Positions 23,287-32,311 of a DNA stretch of 41,111 nt are shown here, piece by piece. Both the position numbers and the translations under genes were made by a program. The stretch lies in NCBI GenBank assembly GCA_018384175.1, contig JAHAZB010000047.1:1-41111 (forward strand), in the 5' to 3' direction. Every line of letters starts with the position of its first letter. Within the stretch, counting starts at the first letter, position 1. This DNA is from Eubacteriales bacterium (GTDB taxonomy: Bacteria; Bacillota; Clostridia; UBA1381). The notes beneath the pieces are model-generated. The model was not told where the DNA came from, made no database searches, and saw only the letters and a program-made list of their open reading frames with translations.

Positions 23287-25254
23287 ATGGCAGAGCTTAA
23301 TTTAAAACAAATAATTGATAAATTAAATAGTGAGTTTACAAGCGATGTGCGTAAACTTGTCTTTTGGTACGATGCAAATGCCGAGTTCAAAGACGATATA
23401 GAAACTATGGAGCTTGAAAATGCAAAGATACTGCATTTAGAGCCTGATAATCAGTTCTATATTAAATATTTCTTGGAGTGCGAAGATACAACTAACCATT
23501 ATCTTATCTATGCACCCTTTGCAAAGCCTGCCATTAGAGATAATCACCTTGCGGATACTATCCGTTATTCAAAAGAGTTCTTTGCCGATCGCGCCTCTCT
23601 CCTGACTATTGATTTGGGTATTGACGAGAAGTACAAGCCGGTTATTCAGCACTATATCAAGTTCTTTGCAAATAAAGACAGAACACAGAAGTTCTATGAT
23701 TTAGAAATTGAAACATTTAACCGTTCTACAATCGAAGTTGCTTTAATGAGTGTTCTTTGTAAGAGTAAGACTGCCTCATTTGAAGAAGTGTTGCGATGCA
23801 TACTCACGGATGATGGACTTGAAGGCAACAAATATCTTGCAGAATTTGAAAAGTATGATTTGCTGGGTGCTTTCTGGCAGCAGGCAGATACAAACTTTGG
23901 GTACAACGATTCAAAGCCTACACTTGAAAAGTTCATCATCACAATGTTTGTAACTTATGCATCCCGTGTTATTCATACAGATATGCCGCAGGCGTGGAAA
24001 CCCTTTGTATCATACAAATTCGGTAATATTATGACCTTTACTGATAATCTGATGAACAGTTATCTTTACAGCGACAGATACGATGAAATTTCAGACATTG
24101 TTTATCATGCAATAAACGGTAAAGAGCAGCTTGCAAAGTTTGATATTGAATCATTACTTGAATGCAACATCTTCTCCGGCGTTGACGAGCTTATTATCAA
24201 GTGGCTTGTTGAGCGTCTTGAAAACGAGGATATTGGTGCAAGACTTGACGGTAAAACCATTCCTGAAATATGTGTAGAACGTCGTAAACAGCATTTTGGT
24301 AAGAAGTTCCGTAGTGAGTACTTCATTATAGAGAATGCGTTTAATATCATTGCTTATGGTAAATATGAGCCTAAGAGTGGTATTGATAATATTATTAAAG
24401 AATACACAGAAAACTCATACAAGGTAGATCGCAGATACAGATACTTCTACTTCTTCTACGATAGCCTTGAAGATACAACACAGTTTGAAAATCTTCGTGA
24501 GCTTGTTGAAAATATTTACACCAATGAATATCTGAATAAGATTACGGTAAATTGGAATGCAGAGTTCTCCGAAGCAAAAGGCGTTACAAGACTGCCTTTG
24601 CAGAAAGACTTCTATTCAAGAAGTGTTAAGCCATTTAAGGAAAGAACAGCAGTTATTATATCTGATGCGTTCAGATATGAAGTGGCACATACTCTATATG
24701 AAAATATGCAGGCAGACGAAAAATGCAAGGTTGATATATCTGTAGCTTTAGGTGTTCTTCCTTCTTATACTGCACTCGGTATGGCTGCACTTCTTCCGCA
24801 TAAGACTATTGAATACACAGAAGATTACAATGTTCTCGTTGACGGTATGCCTACTGCATCAACAGAACAAAAAGAGAAAATCCTTCAGCAATACAGTCCG
24901 AACAGCAAATGTATTCAGTATGATGCTATAAAGCAGATGAAACAGGCTGAACTCCGTGAAGTTTTTACCGGGCAGGATGTTGTTTATATCTATCACAACC
25001 AAGTGGACGGACGCGGTGATAAGCCTGCAACCGAAAACGAAGTATTTAATGCTTGTGAAGAAACAATTGAAGAAATCCATACACTCATTCGCCGAATTTC
25101 ATCACAGGCAAACACACATCACTTTGTTGTTACGGCGGATCACGGTTTCATATACAAAAGAGATAAGCTTAATGAAAGCGACAAAATCAGCGGCAGCAAC
25201 TTATCTTCCGGTAAGTATGGTCAGCGTTATTATAGCTGTTGTATGGGACTTTGA
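23287..25254 (+). pseudogene. pglZ: PglZ, type A BREX phosphatase-like protein, truncated
   Basis: 655 codons of a protein that normally has about 830-850. The N-terminal part has LVFWYDANAEFKDDIE and IYAPFAKP. The alkaline-phosphatase-superfamily core has VIISDAFRYEVAHTLYE (metal-site Asp), LGVLPSYTALGMAALLP, VYIYHNQVDGRGDK and VTADHGFIYKR (Asp/His). After LNESDKISGSNLSSGKYGQR the frame runs into foreign DNA, encoding YYSCCMGL and a stop. That foreign DNA, in another frame, is the start of the HAD-like gene. So a deletion has fused the body of pglZ to the 5' end of the next gene and removed the pglZ end and brxL. A non-functional remnant is likely, though the core fold may still form. Confidence 0.85.
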
Positions 25255-26131
25255 TAAAACTTTAATTAGTGACTATATGCAAGGTCCAATTTTCAATAAA
25301 TATGGAGTTGATCCCAAGCAGTTTTGGAAGGAAGTAAACGAACTACCTGCTAAATACTTATCGGAACAAAATGTTAAAGTCAACCCCGACACAATATATT
25401 TAAACCATTTTATAAACTATACTAAAACTGGAAAATTCAAGGGATTAAACAACTCTCTTCTTCGTGAATTAGGAAAAGAATTGAAGTTTTATAATGGGCT
25501 TCCTAAGCTTATGGAAATAAGTAAAAAGATGATTGAGGATAACCCGATTTATTCAGAGTATGATATAAAAGTTGAGCACTATATTGTAAGTACAGGTTTT
25601 ACTGAAATGATTAAAGGATCGGCGGTTAATGAATATGTATCTGGGATTTGGGGCTGTGAACTTATTGAAGCTCCTGATGAGAATGGAAATGCAATTATTA
25701 GTGAAATAGGATATACAATTGACAATACAACGAAAACAAGAGCGATCTTTGAAATTAATAAAGGCGTAGGAATTTGGGATGATGTCAATGTAAACACTAA
25801 AATGGCAGAAGACGTACGTAGAGTTTCTTTGAAAAATATGATATATATAGCTGATGGCCCTAGTGATGTGCCTGCCTTTTCAACATTAAATAAGGGTGGC
25901 GGTGCTACTTTTGCAATTTATCCTCGCAATGACGTCAAGGCGTTTTCACAGGTGGAGCAATTGCGAAAAGACGGAAGAATAAATATGTATGCAGAAGCTG
26001 ACTATTCTGAAGGAACAACAGCATATATGTGGATAACAGAAAAAATTAAAGAATTTGCAAATAGAATACGTGAAACTGAACGTTCAAAGTTAAAAAGTTC
26101 AATTTCGGATGTGCCCAAACACCTTACATAA
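25217..26131 (+). CDS. HAD-superfamily phosphatase-like protein
   Basis: About 304 residues. HAD motif I is VVWDFDKTLIS near the start (the nucleophile is the first Asp), motif II is YIVSTGFTEM (Ser/Thr), a Lys follows in the middle, and motif IV is YIADGPSDVPAF with the acidic pair. The fold and order are complete. The ATG at 25217 lies in the tail of truncated pglZ, overlapping it by 38 bases in another frame, and the native start has probably been lost. No good ribosome site precedes it, so expression is uncertain. It forms a close cluster with the GNAT/PUA and ASCH genes. The substrate is unknown. Confidence 0.8.
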   Translation: MVSVIIAVVWDFDKTLISDYMQGPIFNKYGVDPKQFWKEVNELPAKYLSEQNVKVNPDTIYLNHFINYTKTGKFKGLNNSLLRELGKELKFYNGLPKLMEISKKMIEDNPIYSEYDIKVEHYIVSTGFTEMIKGSAVNEYVSGIWGCELIEAPDENGNAIISEIGYTIDNTTKTRAIFEINKGVGIWDDVNVNTKMAEDVRRVSLKNMIYIADGPSDVPAFSTLNKGGGATFAIYPRNDVKAFSQVEQLRKDGRINMYAEADYSEGTTAYMWITEKIKEFANRIRETERSKLKSSISDVPKHLT

Positions 26132-26145
26132 GGAAGATATAAGCT

Positions 26146-27216
26146 ATGTTAGAAAAACTAAAACAAATTAATTTTTCGAATGTGAATTTGGATGACTGCT
26201 TTTTTGAATCACTAAAATCCGATTACGGGCCACAATTTACAGAGTGGTATAATAGAAAAGCAAATGAAGGCGAAAAAGCATTAGCGGTAATAGATGATAA
26301 GGGTGTTCATGCGTTCTTATACATGAAAAGAGAGAATGAAGAAATCACCCTTCAAGGAAAAGTTTTGCCAAAAACAGAACGTGTTAAAATAGGAACACTA
26401 AAACTTGACTCTACAGTTGAAGGGCAGCGGTTAGGTGAAGGTATTATTGGTGTTGCACTATGGAAATGGCAATTTTCTAAAATTAATGAAGTATATTTGA
26501 CTGTGTTCCCAAAACAAGTTACATTGATAAGTATGTTGGAAAAGTTCGGATTTAAGCAAGTAGGGATGAAAGAAAACGGAGAATTAATTTTAATGAAGTC
26601 AAGAGACGATTTGGATTTTTCTTCGCCGTATAAAGCGTTTCCTTTTATTTCAGGAAACGCAAATAAATTTGGTCTTATTCCTATAAAAGATATATTTCAT
26701 GACAGGTTGTTTACATATTCAGAGTCATTCTATAAACTTTCTGATTTTAAAGAAGCTATTGCTGGAAATGGTGTTACAAAAGTATATATAGGGTGTCCGT
26801 ATACCCCTACGCAATATTCAGAAGGTCAAGTTGTTGGCATATATAGGATATATACAGGCAGCGGACCAAAAGGCAATCGTTCTGCGATTACTTCCTTTTG
26901 CACAATAACAAAAATTACAATTGTAAAATCGAACAATAAAGAAAACATGTCATTTGATGAATATATGAAAATGGCAGGTAATAAGACTATTTTCGAGCCG
27001 TCAGAACTTCGTTCTATATATAAAAGCAGAAATGTTATTATGATAGAAATGGTTTATAACAAATTTCTTTCTAAAGGTAAAAATATAACATATTCACAGC
27101 TAAAAAACAATCAATTGTTTGAAGATCATCCCTATAACATTGATTATACCGCTGAACAAATGAAGAGTATAATGAAAATGGGAGGGGTAGATATTGAAAA
27201 TATTATTATCAATTAA
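26146..27216 (+). CDS. GNAT acetyltransferase fused to a PUA/EVE-like domain
   Basis: 356 residues in two parts. The N-terminal half (about 20-165) has the acetyl-CoA-site pattern VEGQRLGEGIIGVALWKW, then YLTVFPKQVTLISMLEKFGF, typical of GNAT acetyltransferases. The second half (about 180-340) starts at FHDRLFTYSE and has KVYIGCPYTPTQYSEGQVVG plus RSAITSFCTITKIT, a PUA/EVE/ASCH-like beta-barrel of the kind that binds modified bases or RNA. It follows the HAD gene after 14 bases and overlaps the ASCH gene by 23. An enzyme that acetylates a nucleic-acid or nucleotide substrate is an inference from this pairing. Confidence 0.8.
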   Translation: MLEKLKQINFSNVNLDDCFFESLKSDYGPQFTEWYNRKANEGEKALAVIDDKGVHAFLYMKRENEEITLQGKVLPKTERVKIGTLKLDSTVEGQRLGEGIIGVALWKWQFSKINEVYLTVFPKQVTLISMLEKFGFKQVGMKENGELILMKSRDDLDFSSPYKAFPFISGNANKFGLIPIKDIFHDRLFTYSESFYKLSDFKEAIAGNGVTKVYIGCPYTPTQYSEGQVVGIYRIYTGSGPKGNRSAITSFCTITKITIVKSNNKENMSFDEYMKMAGNKTIFEPSELRSIYKSRNVIMIEMVYNKFLSKGKNITYSQLKNNQLFEDHPYNIDYTAEQMKSIMKMGGVDIENIIIN

Positions 27217-27562
27217 GCCAGAGTATGTAAATAAAATTATATCTGGAAAAAAGACTTACGAATTTAGAAAAAAGCTGCCAAAGCTACCAGTTGAAACAAT
27301 TATTATATATAGCACTGCCCCTTATTGTAAAATAATTGGCGAAGTGCAAATAAAAGGTACAATTACTGATACTGTGTCTAAAATATGGAATGATACAAAA
27401 GGAAATGCAGGGATAAGCCATAAAAAATATTTGCAGTATTTCAAAAACAAAAAAATAGCAAACGCTTTTGTCCTTGGAGAAGTTAAATTATATAATGAAA
27501 AAAAAGAACTAAGTGATTTTGGTATTAAACACGCCCCTCAATCCTTTGTATATATAAAATAG
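27194..27562 (+). CDS. ASCH-domain protein
   Basis: 122 residues. The N-terminal signature ILLSIKPEYVNKIISGKKTY followed by EFRK is typical of the ASCH/PUA-like family; then IIIYSTAPYCKIIGEVQIKG forms the barrel and APQSFVYIK the end. The family includes E. coli YqfB, an N4-acetylcytidine amidohydrolase, and proteins thought to bind RNA. It starts with TTG, having ggagggg 6 bases upstream, inside the end of the GNAT/PUA gene, so the two are translationally coupled. An acetyl-group eraser next to an acetyltransferase is an attractive but untested idea. Confidence 0.85.
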   Translation: MKILLSIKPEYVNKIISGKKTYEFRKKLPKLPVETIIIYSTAPYCKIIGEVQIKGTITDTVSKIWNDTKGNAGISHKKYLQYFKNKKIANAFVLGEVKLYNEKKELSDFGIKHAPQSFVYIK

Positions 27563-27572
27563 GAGAAAGGTT

Positions 27573-27617
27573 ATGATTGGATTTAAGGAAAGAGAAAGGA
27601 AAGCTAACCTGAAATAG
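27573..27617 (+). CDS. Fourteen-codon frame with strong ribosome site, probable deletion scar
   Basis: ATG at 27573 is preceded by aggagaaagg and encodes MIGFKERERKANLK before TAG. It is the length of a leader peptide but has no associated terminator or pairing structure that I can see. It may be the fused start and end of a lost gene between the ASCH and RibD-type genes, in line with other internal losses in the window. Confidence 0.3.
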   Translation: MIGFKERERKANLK

Positions 27618-27632
27618 AAGGACTGTGATTTC

Positions 27633-28331
27633 ATGAATAGACCATACATAATCTGTCACATGGTGACATCAATAGACGGAAAAGTTACGGGAGATTTTTT
27701 GTCCCGGCCGGAATGCGAAAAAGCTACGGAAATATATTATGAAATCAACCGCAACTATAAAGCAGATGGCTTTATATGTGGCCGCGAAACCATGCAGGAA
27801 AGCTTTGCAGGCAAAGAAGATGCTCCGCACTATAAATACAAAAATGTAGATGTGCCGAGTGGAGATTTTATAGGTGATAAGAATGCAAAGTTCTTTGCCG
27901 TTTCTTTTGATAGACATGGTCACATTGGTTGGAAAAGTAATTATATAAAAGATGAAGATCCCGGATATGATAATGCTCATATAATTGAAATTGTTGAAGG
28001 TGATGCACTTGATACTGGCGCTTTAGCGTATTTCAGAGATATTGGTATTTCTTATATTGGTGCTGATACAATGGGACCCAATATACCCTTAGCACTTCAG
28101 AAACTAAAAGAAAACTTTGGTATTAATAAACTTTTGCTTGAAGGTGGTAGTGCCATAAACTCCTCCTTTTTGGGAGCAGGAGTAATAGATGAACTAAGTC
28201 TTGTTGTTGCACCTGTTACAGCGAACTATGCAGACAAGTCATTGTTTGAATATAGCAGTATTGCAGAATTTAAATTAAAAAAAATCAAGCAATACGATGA
28301 TGTTGTTTGGATGAATTATATACGAAAATAA
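27633..28331 (+). CDS. RibD C-terminal / dihydrofolate reductase-like protein
   Basis: 232 residues with the reductase-type fold. It starts MNRPYIICHMVTSIDGKVTG, has ADGFICGRETMQESF for cofactor and substrate contacts, and NKLLLEGGSAINSSFLGAGV plus DELSLVVAPV near the end, which are hallmarks of the RibD C-terminal (pyrimidine reductase-like) family. Outside rib operons such proteins are usually NADPH-dependent reductases of unknown substrate. It is the first of a run of plus-strand redox and detoxification genes and lies 13 bases before the MATE gene. Confidence 0.9.
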   Translation: MNRPYIICHMVTSIDGKVTGDFLSRPECEKATEIYYEINRNYKADGFICGRETMQESFAGKEDAPHYKYKNVDVPSGDFIGDKNAKFFAVSFDRHGHIGWKSNYIKDEDPGYDNAHIIEIVEGDALDTGALAYFRDIGISYIGADTMGPNIPLALQKLKENFGINKLLLEGGSAINSSFLGAGVIDELSLVVAPVTANYADKSLFEYSSIAEFKLKKIKQYDDVVWMNYIRK

Positions 28332-28344
28332 GGTGTTTAATTAA

Positions 28345-29721
28345 ATGAATGAAAAAAAGGAATTTTTAGCAACGGAGCCTATCGGCAAGCTTTTGTTCAG
28401 ACTGTCGATTCCGACGGTTGTGGCACAGCTTATCAATATGCTTTACAATATAGTTGACCGCATATACATAGGTCATATGCCAGGTGAAGGCAGCTTAGCA
28501 CTCACGGGTGTTGGCGTTTGTATGCCGATTATCATGCTTGTTTCAGCGTTTGCGGCATTGGTCAGCTCAGGCGGTGCGCCGAGAGCGTCTATCTTTATGG
28601 GTGAAAAGGATAATGAATCTGCAGAAAAGACGCTTGGTAACTGCTTTAGTTTGCAGATTGTTGTGTCGGTTATCCTGACAGCTGTTCTGCTTATTTGGAA
28701 CAAGGACTTGCTCCTTGCTTTTGGTGCAAGTGAAAACACAATCGGATATGCAACCGATTATATGAGCATTTACGCCATTGGTACTCTGTTTGTACAGATG
28801 ACCCTGGGCATGAATACATTCATCACGGCACAGGGATTCACCACTATATCAATGGTTTCAGTCATTATTGGTGCGGTGTGCAATATTGTGCTTGACCCCA
28901 TATTCATTTTTGGATTCCAAATGGGTGTAAAGGGTGCGGCACTTGCGACTATTATTTCGCAGATGCTTTCATGCGTGTGGATTATCGCTTTCCTTTGCGG
29001 CAAAAAGACACAGCTTAAAATAAAGAAAGAAAACTTAAAACTTCGGGCAGACATAATTCTGCCTTGTATCGCACTCGGAACAGCGGCGTTTGTTATGCAG
29101 TCAAGCGAGAGTGTTATTTCCGTTTGCTTTAATTCTTCGCTCCTCAAATACGGCGGAGATATTGCAGTCGGTGCCATGACAATTATGACAAGCGTTATGC
29201 AGTTTGCAATGTTACCTTTGCAGGGAATTGCACAAGGTGCTCAGCCGATTACAAGCTACAATTTTGGCGCTAAAAATGCGGGCAGAGTTAAGAAAACCTT
29301 CCGTTTGCTTTTAATCACTTGCCTCACATATTCCATCGCACTTTGGGCGGCGGTTATGATAGCACCCCAGATGTTTGTTAAGATATTTACATCGGATGCA
29401 TCCCTTGCACAATTTGCAGCTCCGATGCTAAGAATTTATCTGGGCGGACTTGGACTCTTTGGCATACAGATTGCCTGCCAGATGACCTTTACATCACTCG
29501 GCAAAGCGGCAAATTCCATTGTGGTTGCGGTTGTGCGCAAATTCGTATTGCTTCTTCCGCTGATTTACATTATGCCAAGCCTTTTGGCAGACAAGACACA
29601 GGCGGTCTATATGGCGGAGCCTGTTGCAGATATTATTGCTGTTACATTTACGGCAATACTGTTTACATTCCAGTTTAAGAAAGCATTAAAAGAAATAATG
29701 GAGGCGCAAAATGTTAAATAA
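28345..29721 (+). CDS. MATE-family efflux transporter
   Basis: 458-residue inner-membrane protein with twelve predicted helices in two similar halves. EPIGKLLFRLSIPTVVAQL and VDRIYIGHMPG at the N-terminus, then GMNTFITAQGFTTISM and LQGIAQGAQPITSYNFGAK, are typical of the DinF/MepA-like bacterial MATE group, which exports cationic drugs or metabolites using Na+ or H+. It is preceded by the RibD-type gene and overlaps the PAS-domain gene by 11 bases, so these are one transcript. Specificity cannot be read from sequence. Confidence 0.95.
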   Translation: MNEKKEFLATEPIGKLLFRLSIPTVVAQLINMLYNIVDRIYIGHMPGEGSLALTGVGVCMPIIMLVSAFAALVSSGGAPRASIFMGEKDNESAEKTLGNCFSLQIVVSVILTAVLLIWNKDLLLAFGASENTIGYATDYMSIYAIGTLFVQMTLGMNTFITAQGFTTISMVSVIIGAVCNIVLDPIFIFGFQMGVKGAALATIISQMLSCVWIIAFLCGKKTQLKIKKENLKLRADIILPCIALGTAAFVMQSSESVISVCFNSSLLKYGGDIAVGAMTIMTSVMQFAMLPLQGIAQGAQPITSYNFGAKNAGRVKKTFRLLLITCLTYSIALWAAVMIAPQMFVKIFTSDASLAQFAAPMLRIYLGGLGLFGIQIACQMTFTSLGKAANSIVVAVVRKFVLLLPLIYIMPSLLADKTQAVYMAEPVADIIAVTFTAILFTFQFKKALKEIMEAQNVK

Positions 29722-30073
29722 ATTACTAAAAAGCGTACTTGACCAAGACACAGCGCCTGTGGTTGTCTGCGATATGGAGGATATCATTGTATATATGAAT
29801 CCGTCAGCAATAAAGCGATATCACAAGGATTTGACGGGCAGGAGCATTAAAGATTGCCATCCGCCAAAGGCTAATGAGCAGATTGACAAAGTGGTTTCGT
29901 GGTTTCGCGAAAGCAAGGACAACAACATCATATACACCTATCGCAATGACGAGGAAAATAAAGATGTGTATATGGTTGCTCTTCGTGATGATGATGGAAC
30001 ACTCATCGGCTATTACGAAAAGCACGAGTACAGAAACAGAGAAACAGTAGGGCTTTATCAGCCTAAACGATAA
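29711..30073 (+). CDS. PAS-domain protein
   Basis: 120 residues that are essentially one PAS domain. PVVVCDMEDIIVYMNPSAIK, the LTGRSIKDCHPP turn, and YMVALRDDDGTLIGYYEKHE are the typical sensor strands. No kinase, cyclase or DNA-binding part is attached, so it is probably a sensor or ligand-binding subunit. It overlaps the MATE gene and may sense the compound that is exported, or redox state through a bound cofactor. This is inference from position. Confidence 0.88.
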   Translation: MLNKLLKSVLDQDTAPVVVCDMEDIIVYMNPSAIKRYHKDLTGRSIKDCHPPKANEQIDKVVSWFRESKDNNIIYTYRNDEENKDVYMVALRDDDGTLIGYYEKHEYRNRETVGLYQPKR

Positions 30074-30093
30074 TATAATATGGTGACATAAAA

Positions 30094-30783
30094 ATGAATG
30101 AAGAATGTTTAATTTGCAAAGCACCGCTTGAATATTTAGAAGCAGACACAATGATGGAGTGTGTAATTTGCCATAAGAAAGAAAACAGTAAAACAAGATG
30201 CGTAAACGGGCATTATGTTTGCAGTGAGTGTCACACAAGCGGAATGGATGAAATTATAGCGTTAGCGTTAAATGAAAAGTCTAAAAATCCCACCCGCATT
30301 TTAGAAAAAATGATGTCAATGGACTTTTGTCACATGCACGGTCCCGAGCATCATGTTATGGTAGGAGTATCACTTCTTACTGCGTATAAAAATGCAGGCG
30401 GTGATATTGATTTGCCGACTGCACTTTCTGAAATGTACGCAAGGGGAAAGCAAGTTCCGGGCGGAGCATGCGGATTTTGGGGTGCTTGCGGTGCAGGTAT
30501 CAGCACAGGAATGTATATGTCGATTGTAACAAAGTCAACACCGCTTGCAAGCAAAGCTTGGGGGCTTTCCAATCAAATGACAGGACAAGCACTTACTGCG
30601 ATCGGCAAAAACGGCGGTCCTCGTTGTTGTAAAAGAGATTCGTATCTTTCAATTCGTGAGGCGGTCGGATTTACAAAGGAAAAGCTTAACGTCGAAATGG
30701 AACTTGACGAAATCAAGTGTTCACGCTCTAAACTTAATAATCAATGTATTGAAGAAAGGTGTCCTTTCCATGTCAAAAACTAA
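30094..30783 (+). CDS. DUF5714-type cysteine-rich protein
   Basis: 229 residues. The N-terminus is a zinc-ribbon-like region with CLICKAPL, CVICHKK and CVNGHYVCSECH (four or more Cys/His pairs). The main domain has MSMDFCHMHGPEHHVMVGVS, GGACGFWGACGAGISTGMY and GGPRCCKRDSYLS, all Cys- and Gly-rich, which I associate with the DUF5714 family. A metal- or cofactor-binding role is likely, the reaction is unknown. The last codons overlap the start of the phosphatase/arsenate reductase-like gene by 14 bases. Confidence 0.82.
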   Translation: MNEECLICKAPLEYLEADTMMECVICHKKENSKTRCVNGHYVCSECHTSGMDEIIALALNEKSKNPTRILEKMMSMDFCHMHGPEHHVMVGVSLLTAYKNAGGDIDLPTALSEMYARGKQVPGGACGFWGACGAGISTGMYMSIVTKSTPLASKAWGLSNQMTGQALTAIGKNGGPRCCKRDSYLSIREAVGFTKEKLNVEMELDEIKCSRSKLNNQCIEERCPFHVKN

Positions 30784-31144
30784 AATAGCATTTATTTGCG
30801 TGCATAACTCTTGCCGAAGTCAAATGGCGGAAGCATTTGGGAAAGTGTACCTTTCGGAAAAATATGACTGCTATTCTGCAGGAACAGAAACAAAGCCCGA
30901 GATAAATCAAGATGCCGTGCGGATTATGAAAGAGCATTTCGGTATTGATATTAAGAATCAGTATTCAAAGCTGATTTCGGATATTCCTGCTCCTGATATT
31001 GTTATTACAATGGGATGTAATGTTCATTGTCCCAATATACCATGCAAAGAGCGTTATGATTGGGGTCTTGACGATCCCACGGGAAAAAGCGATGAAGAAT
31101 TTATCAAAACTGCGAATAAGATAAAAGAGAAAATATGGAATTGA
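30770..31144 (+). CDS. arsC: Low-molecular-weight phosphatase-type arsenate reductase
   Basis: 124-residue protein with the P-loop CVHNSCRSQMAEAF (Cys-x5-Arg-Ser) close to the N-terminus and DIVITMGCNVHCP, then WGLDDPTGKSDEEF, which carry the general-acid Asp and the extra Cys residues used in thioredoxin-coupled arsenate reduction. This is the pI258 type, distinct from the glutaredoxin-like ArsC at 35361. The ATG at 30770 has gaaaggtg upstream inside the previous gene. No arsenite exporter or ArsR is seen nearby, so a protein-tyrosine-phosphatase role cannot be excluded. Confidence 0.9.
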   Translation: MSKTKIAFICVHNSCRSQMAEAFGKVYLSEKYDCYSAGTETKPEINQDAVRIMKEHFGIDIKNQYSKLISDIPAPDIVITMGCNVHCPNIPCKERYDWGLDDPTGKSDEEFIKTANKIKEKIWN

Positions 31145-31160
31145 AGAGGTAGTGAGGATA

Positions 31161-31475
31161 ATGCAAAATTGTAGAATTACCGTTATGAAAATGGCGCGTT
31201 ATGATGATTTGATAGAAAAATATGAAAATCCAATTGAGCACACCTGCGATATGAGGCTCGGTCAGGAGTTTATTTCCGTTGGTGGCGAAAAGCCTGAAAA
31301 TATGTGTGATTCTGCCTGGGAAAGTATGGAATACTTTGTGAAAGAGCTCAGCATAGGTGGCGGAAATTTCTATGATGGCTGGATGAAAAACAAAAAGTCG
31401 GCTATGATTTCCTGCAATGACGGATTCAGACCGGTCAGTTTTTACATAGAAGTTATAAATGAGCAGGAATTATAG
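31161..31475 (+). CDS. TIGR04076-family small protein
   Basis: 104 residues. CRITVMKMARYDDLIEKYEN at the start, then GQEFISVGGEKPENMCDSAW and DGWMKNKKSAMISCNDGFRP fit the TIGR04076 family, whose members are short, Cys-containing and often next to redox enzymes. Function is not established. ATG at 31161 is preceded by gtgagga. The nitroreductase gene follows after 10 bases. Confidence 0.82.
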   Translation: MQNCRITVMKMARYDDLIEKYENPIEHTCDMRLGQEFISVGGEKPENMCDSAWESMEYFVKELSIGGGNFYDGWMKNKKSAMISCNDGFRPVSFYIEVINEQEL

Positions 31476-31485
31476 GAGGTTATCT

Positions 31486-32295
31486 ATGAACAATATCACA
31501 GAACATATTCAAAACAGAAGAAGTGTCAGAACATTTGACGGTAGAAAACTGAGCAAAGCTGACATAGAAAAACTGGCATCTTTTGCGCAGACAATAGATA
31601 ATCCGTATAAAATTCCTGTTGACTTCAAATTTATGAATTCAAAAGAATACGGACTTAACTGTCCTGTTACGGTGGGTACGGATTTGTTTGTCGGCGGGAA
31701 AATCAAATGCAAGGAAAAGGCAAGTGTGGCATTTGGCTATTCCTTTGAAATGCTGGTTCTCTATGCCCAGTCTATCGGAATTGGAACAACTTGGGTTGGC
31801 GGAACTATGAATCGCTCTGCTTTTGAAGATGCAATGGAACTTAAAGCAGACGAAATTATGCCTTGTGCAAGTCCTTTGGGATATCCTGCAAAAAAGAAGT
31901 CCTTCCGCGAGAGTATGATGCGAAAAGGTGTTAAAGCCGATGAGCGTCTGCCTTTTGAAGAGTTATTCTTTGATGGCTCATTCGATACGCCATTATCTAA
32001 AGAAAAAGCGGATAAATGGACAGAACCATTGGAAATGGTAAGGCTTGCTCCATCTGCAGTAAATAAGCAACCCTGGCGAGTTGTTGTGACTGATGATGCA
32101 GTTCACTTTTACTTAAAACGCAGTAAGGGCTTTAGCTATAACGAAAAGCTTGATATGCAAATGATTGATATGGGCATTGCTCTTTGCCACTTTGGCCTGA
32201 CTGCGAAAGAAAACAATTTGAATATTGTTTTTGAACAAAATGATCCAAAACTCGAAACAGATGCTGAGTATATTGCATCATATAGATTAATGTAA
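31486..32295 (+). CDS. Nitroreductase-family FMN protein
   Basis: 269 residues. ITEHIQNRRSVRTFDGRKL is the FMN-binding N-terminal signature, GIGTTWVGGTMNRSAFE and MPCASPLGYPAKKKS are the central flavin-contact segments, and APSAVNKQPWRVVVTDD marks a second, repeated half typical of the long clostridial members of this group. Probably reduces nitro, quinone or enone substrates using NAD(P)H. Strong aggagg site before ATG at 31486. Confidence 0.92.
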   Translation: MNNITEHIQNRRSVRTFDGRKLSKADIEKLASFAQTIDNPYKIPVDFKFMNSKEYGLNCPVTVGTDLFVGGKIKCKEKASVAFGYSFEMLVLYAQSIGIGTTWVGGTMNRSAFEDAMELKADEIMPCASPLGYPAKKKSFRESMMRKGVKADERLPFEELFFDGSFDTPLSKEKADKWTEPLEMVRLAPSAVNKQPWRVVVTDDAVHFYLKRSKGFSYNEKLDMQMIDMGIALCHFGLTAKENNLNIVFEQNDPKLETDAEYIASYRLM

Positions 32296-32311
32296 AAATG
32301 GAGGCATAAAA

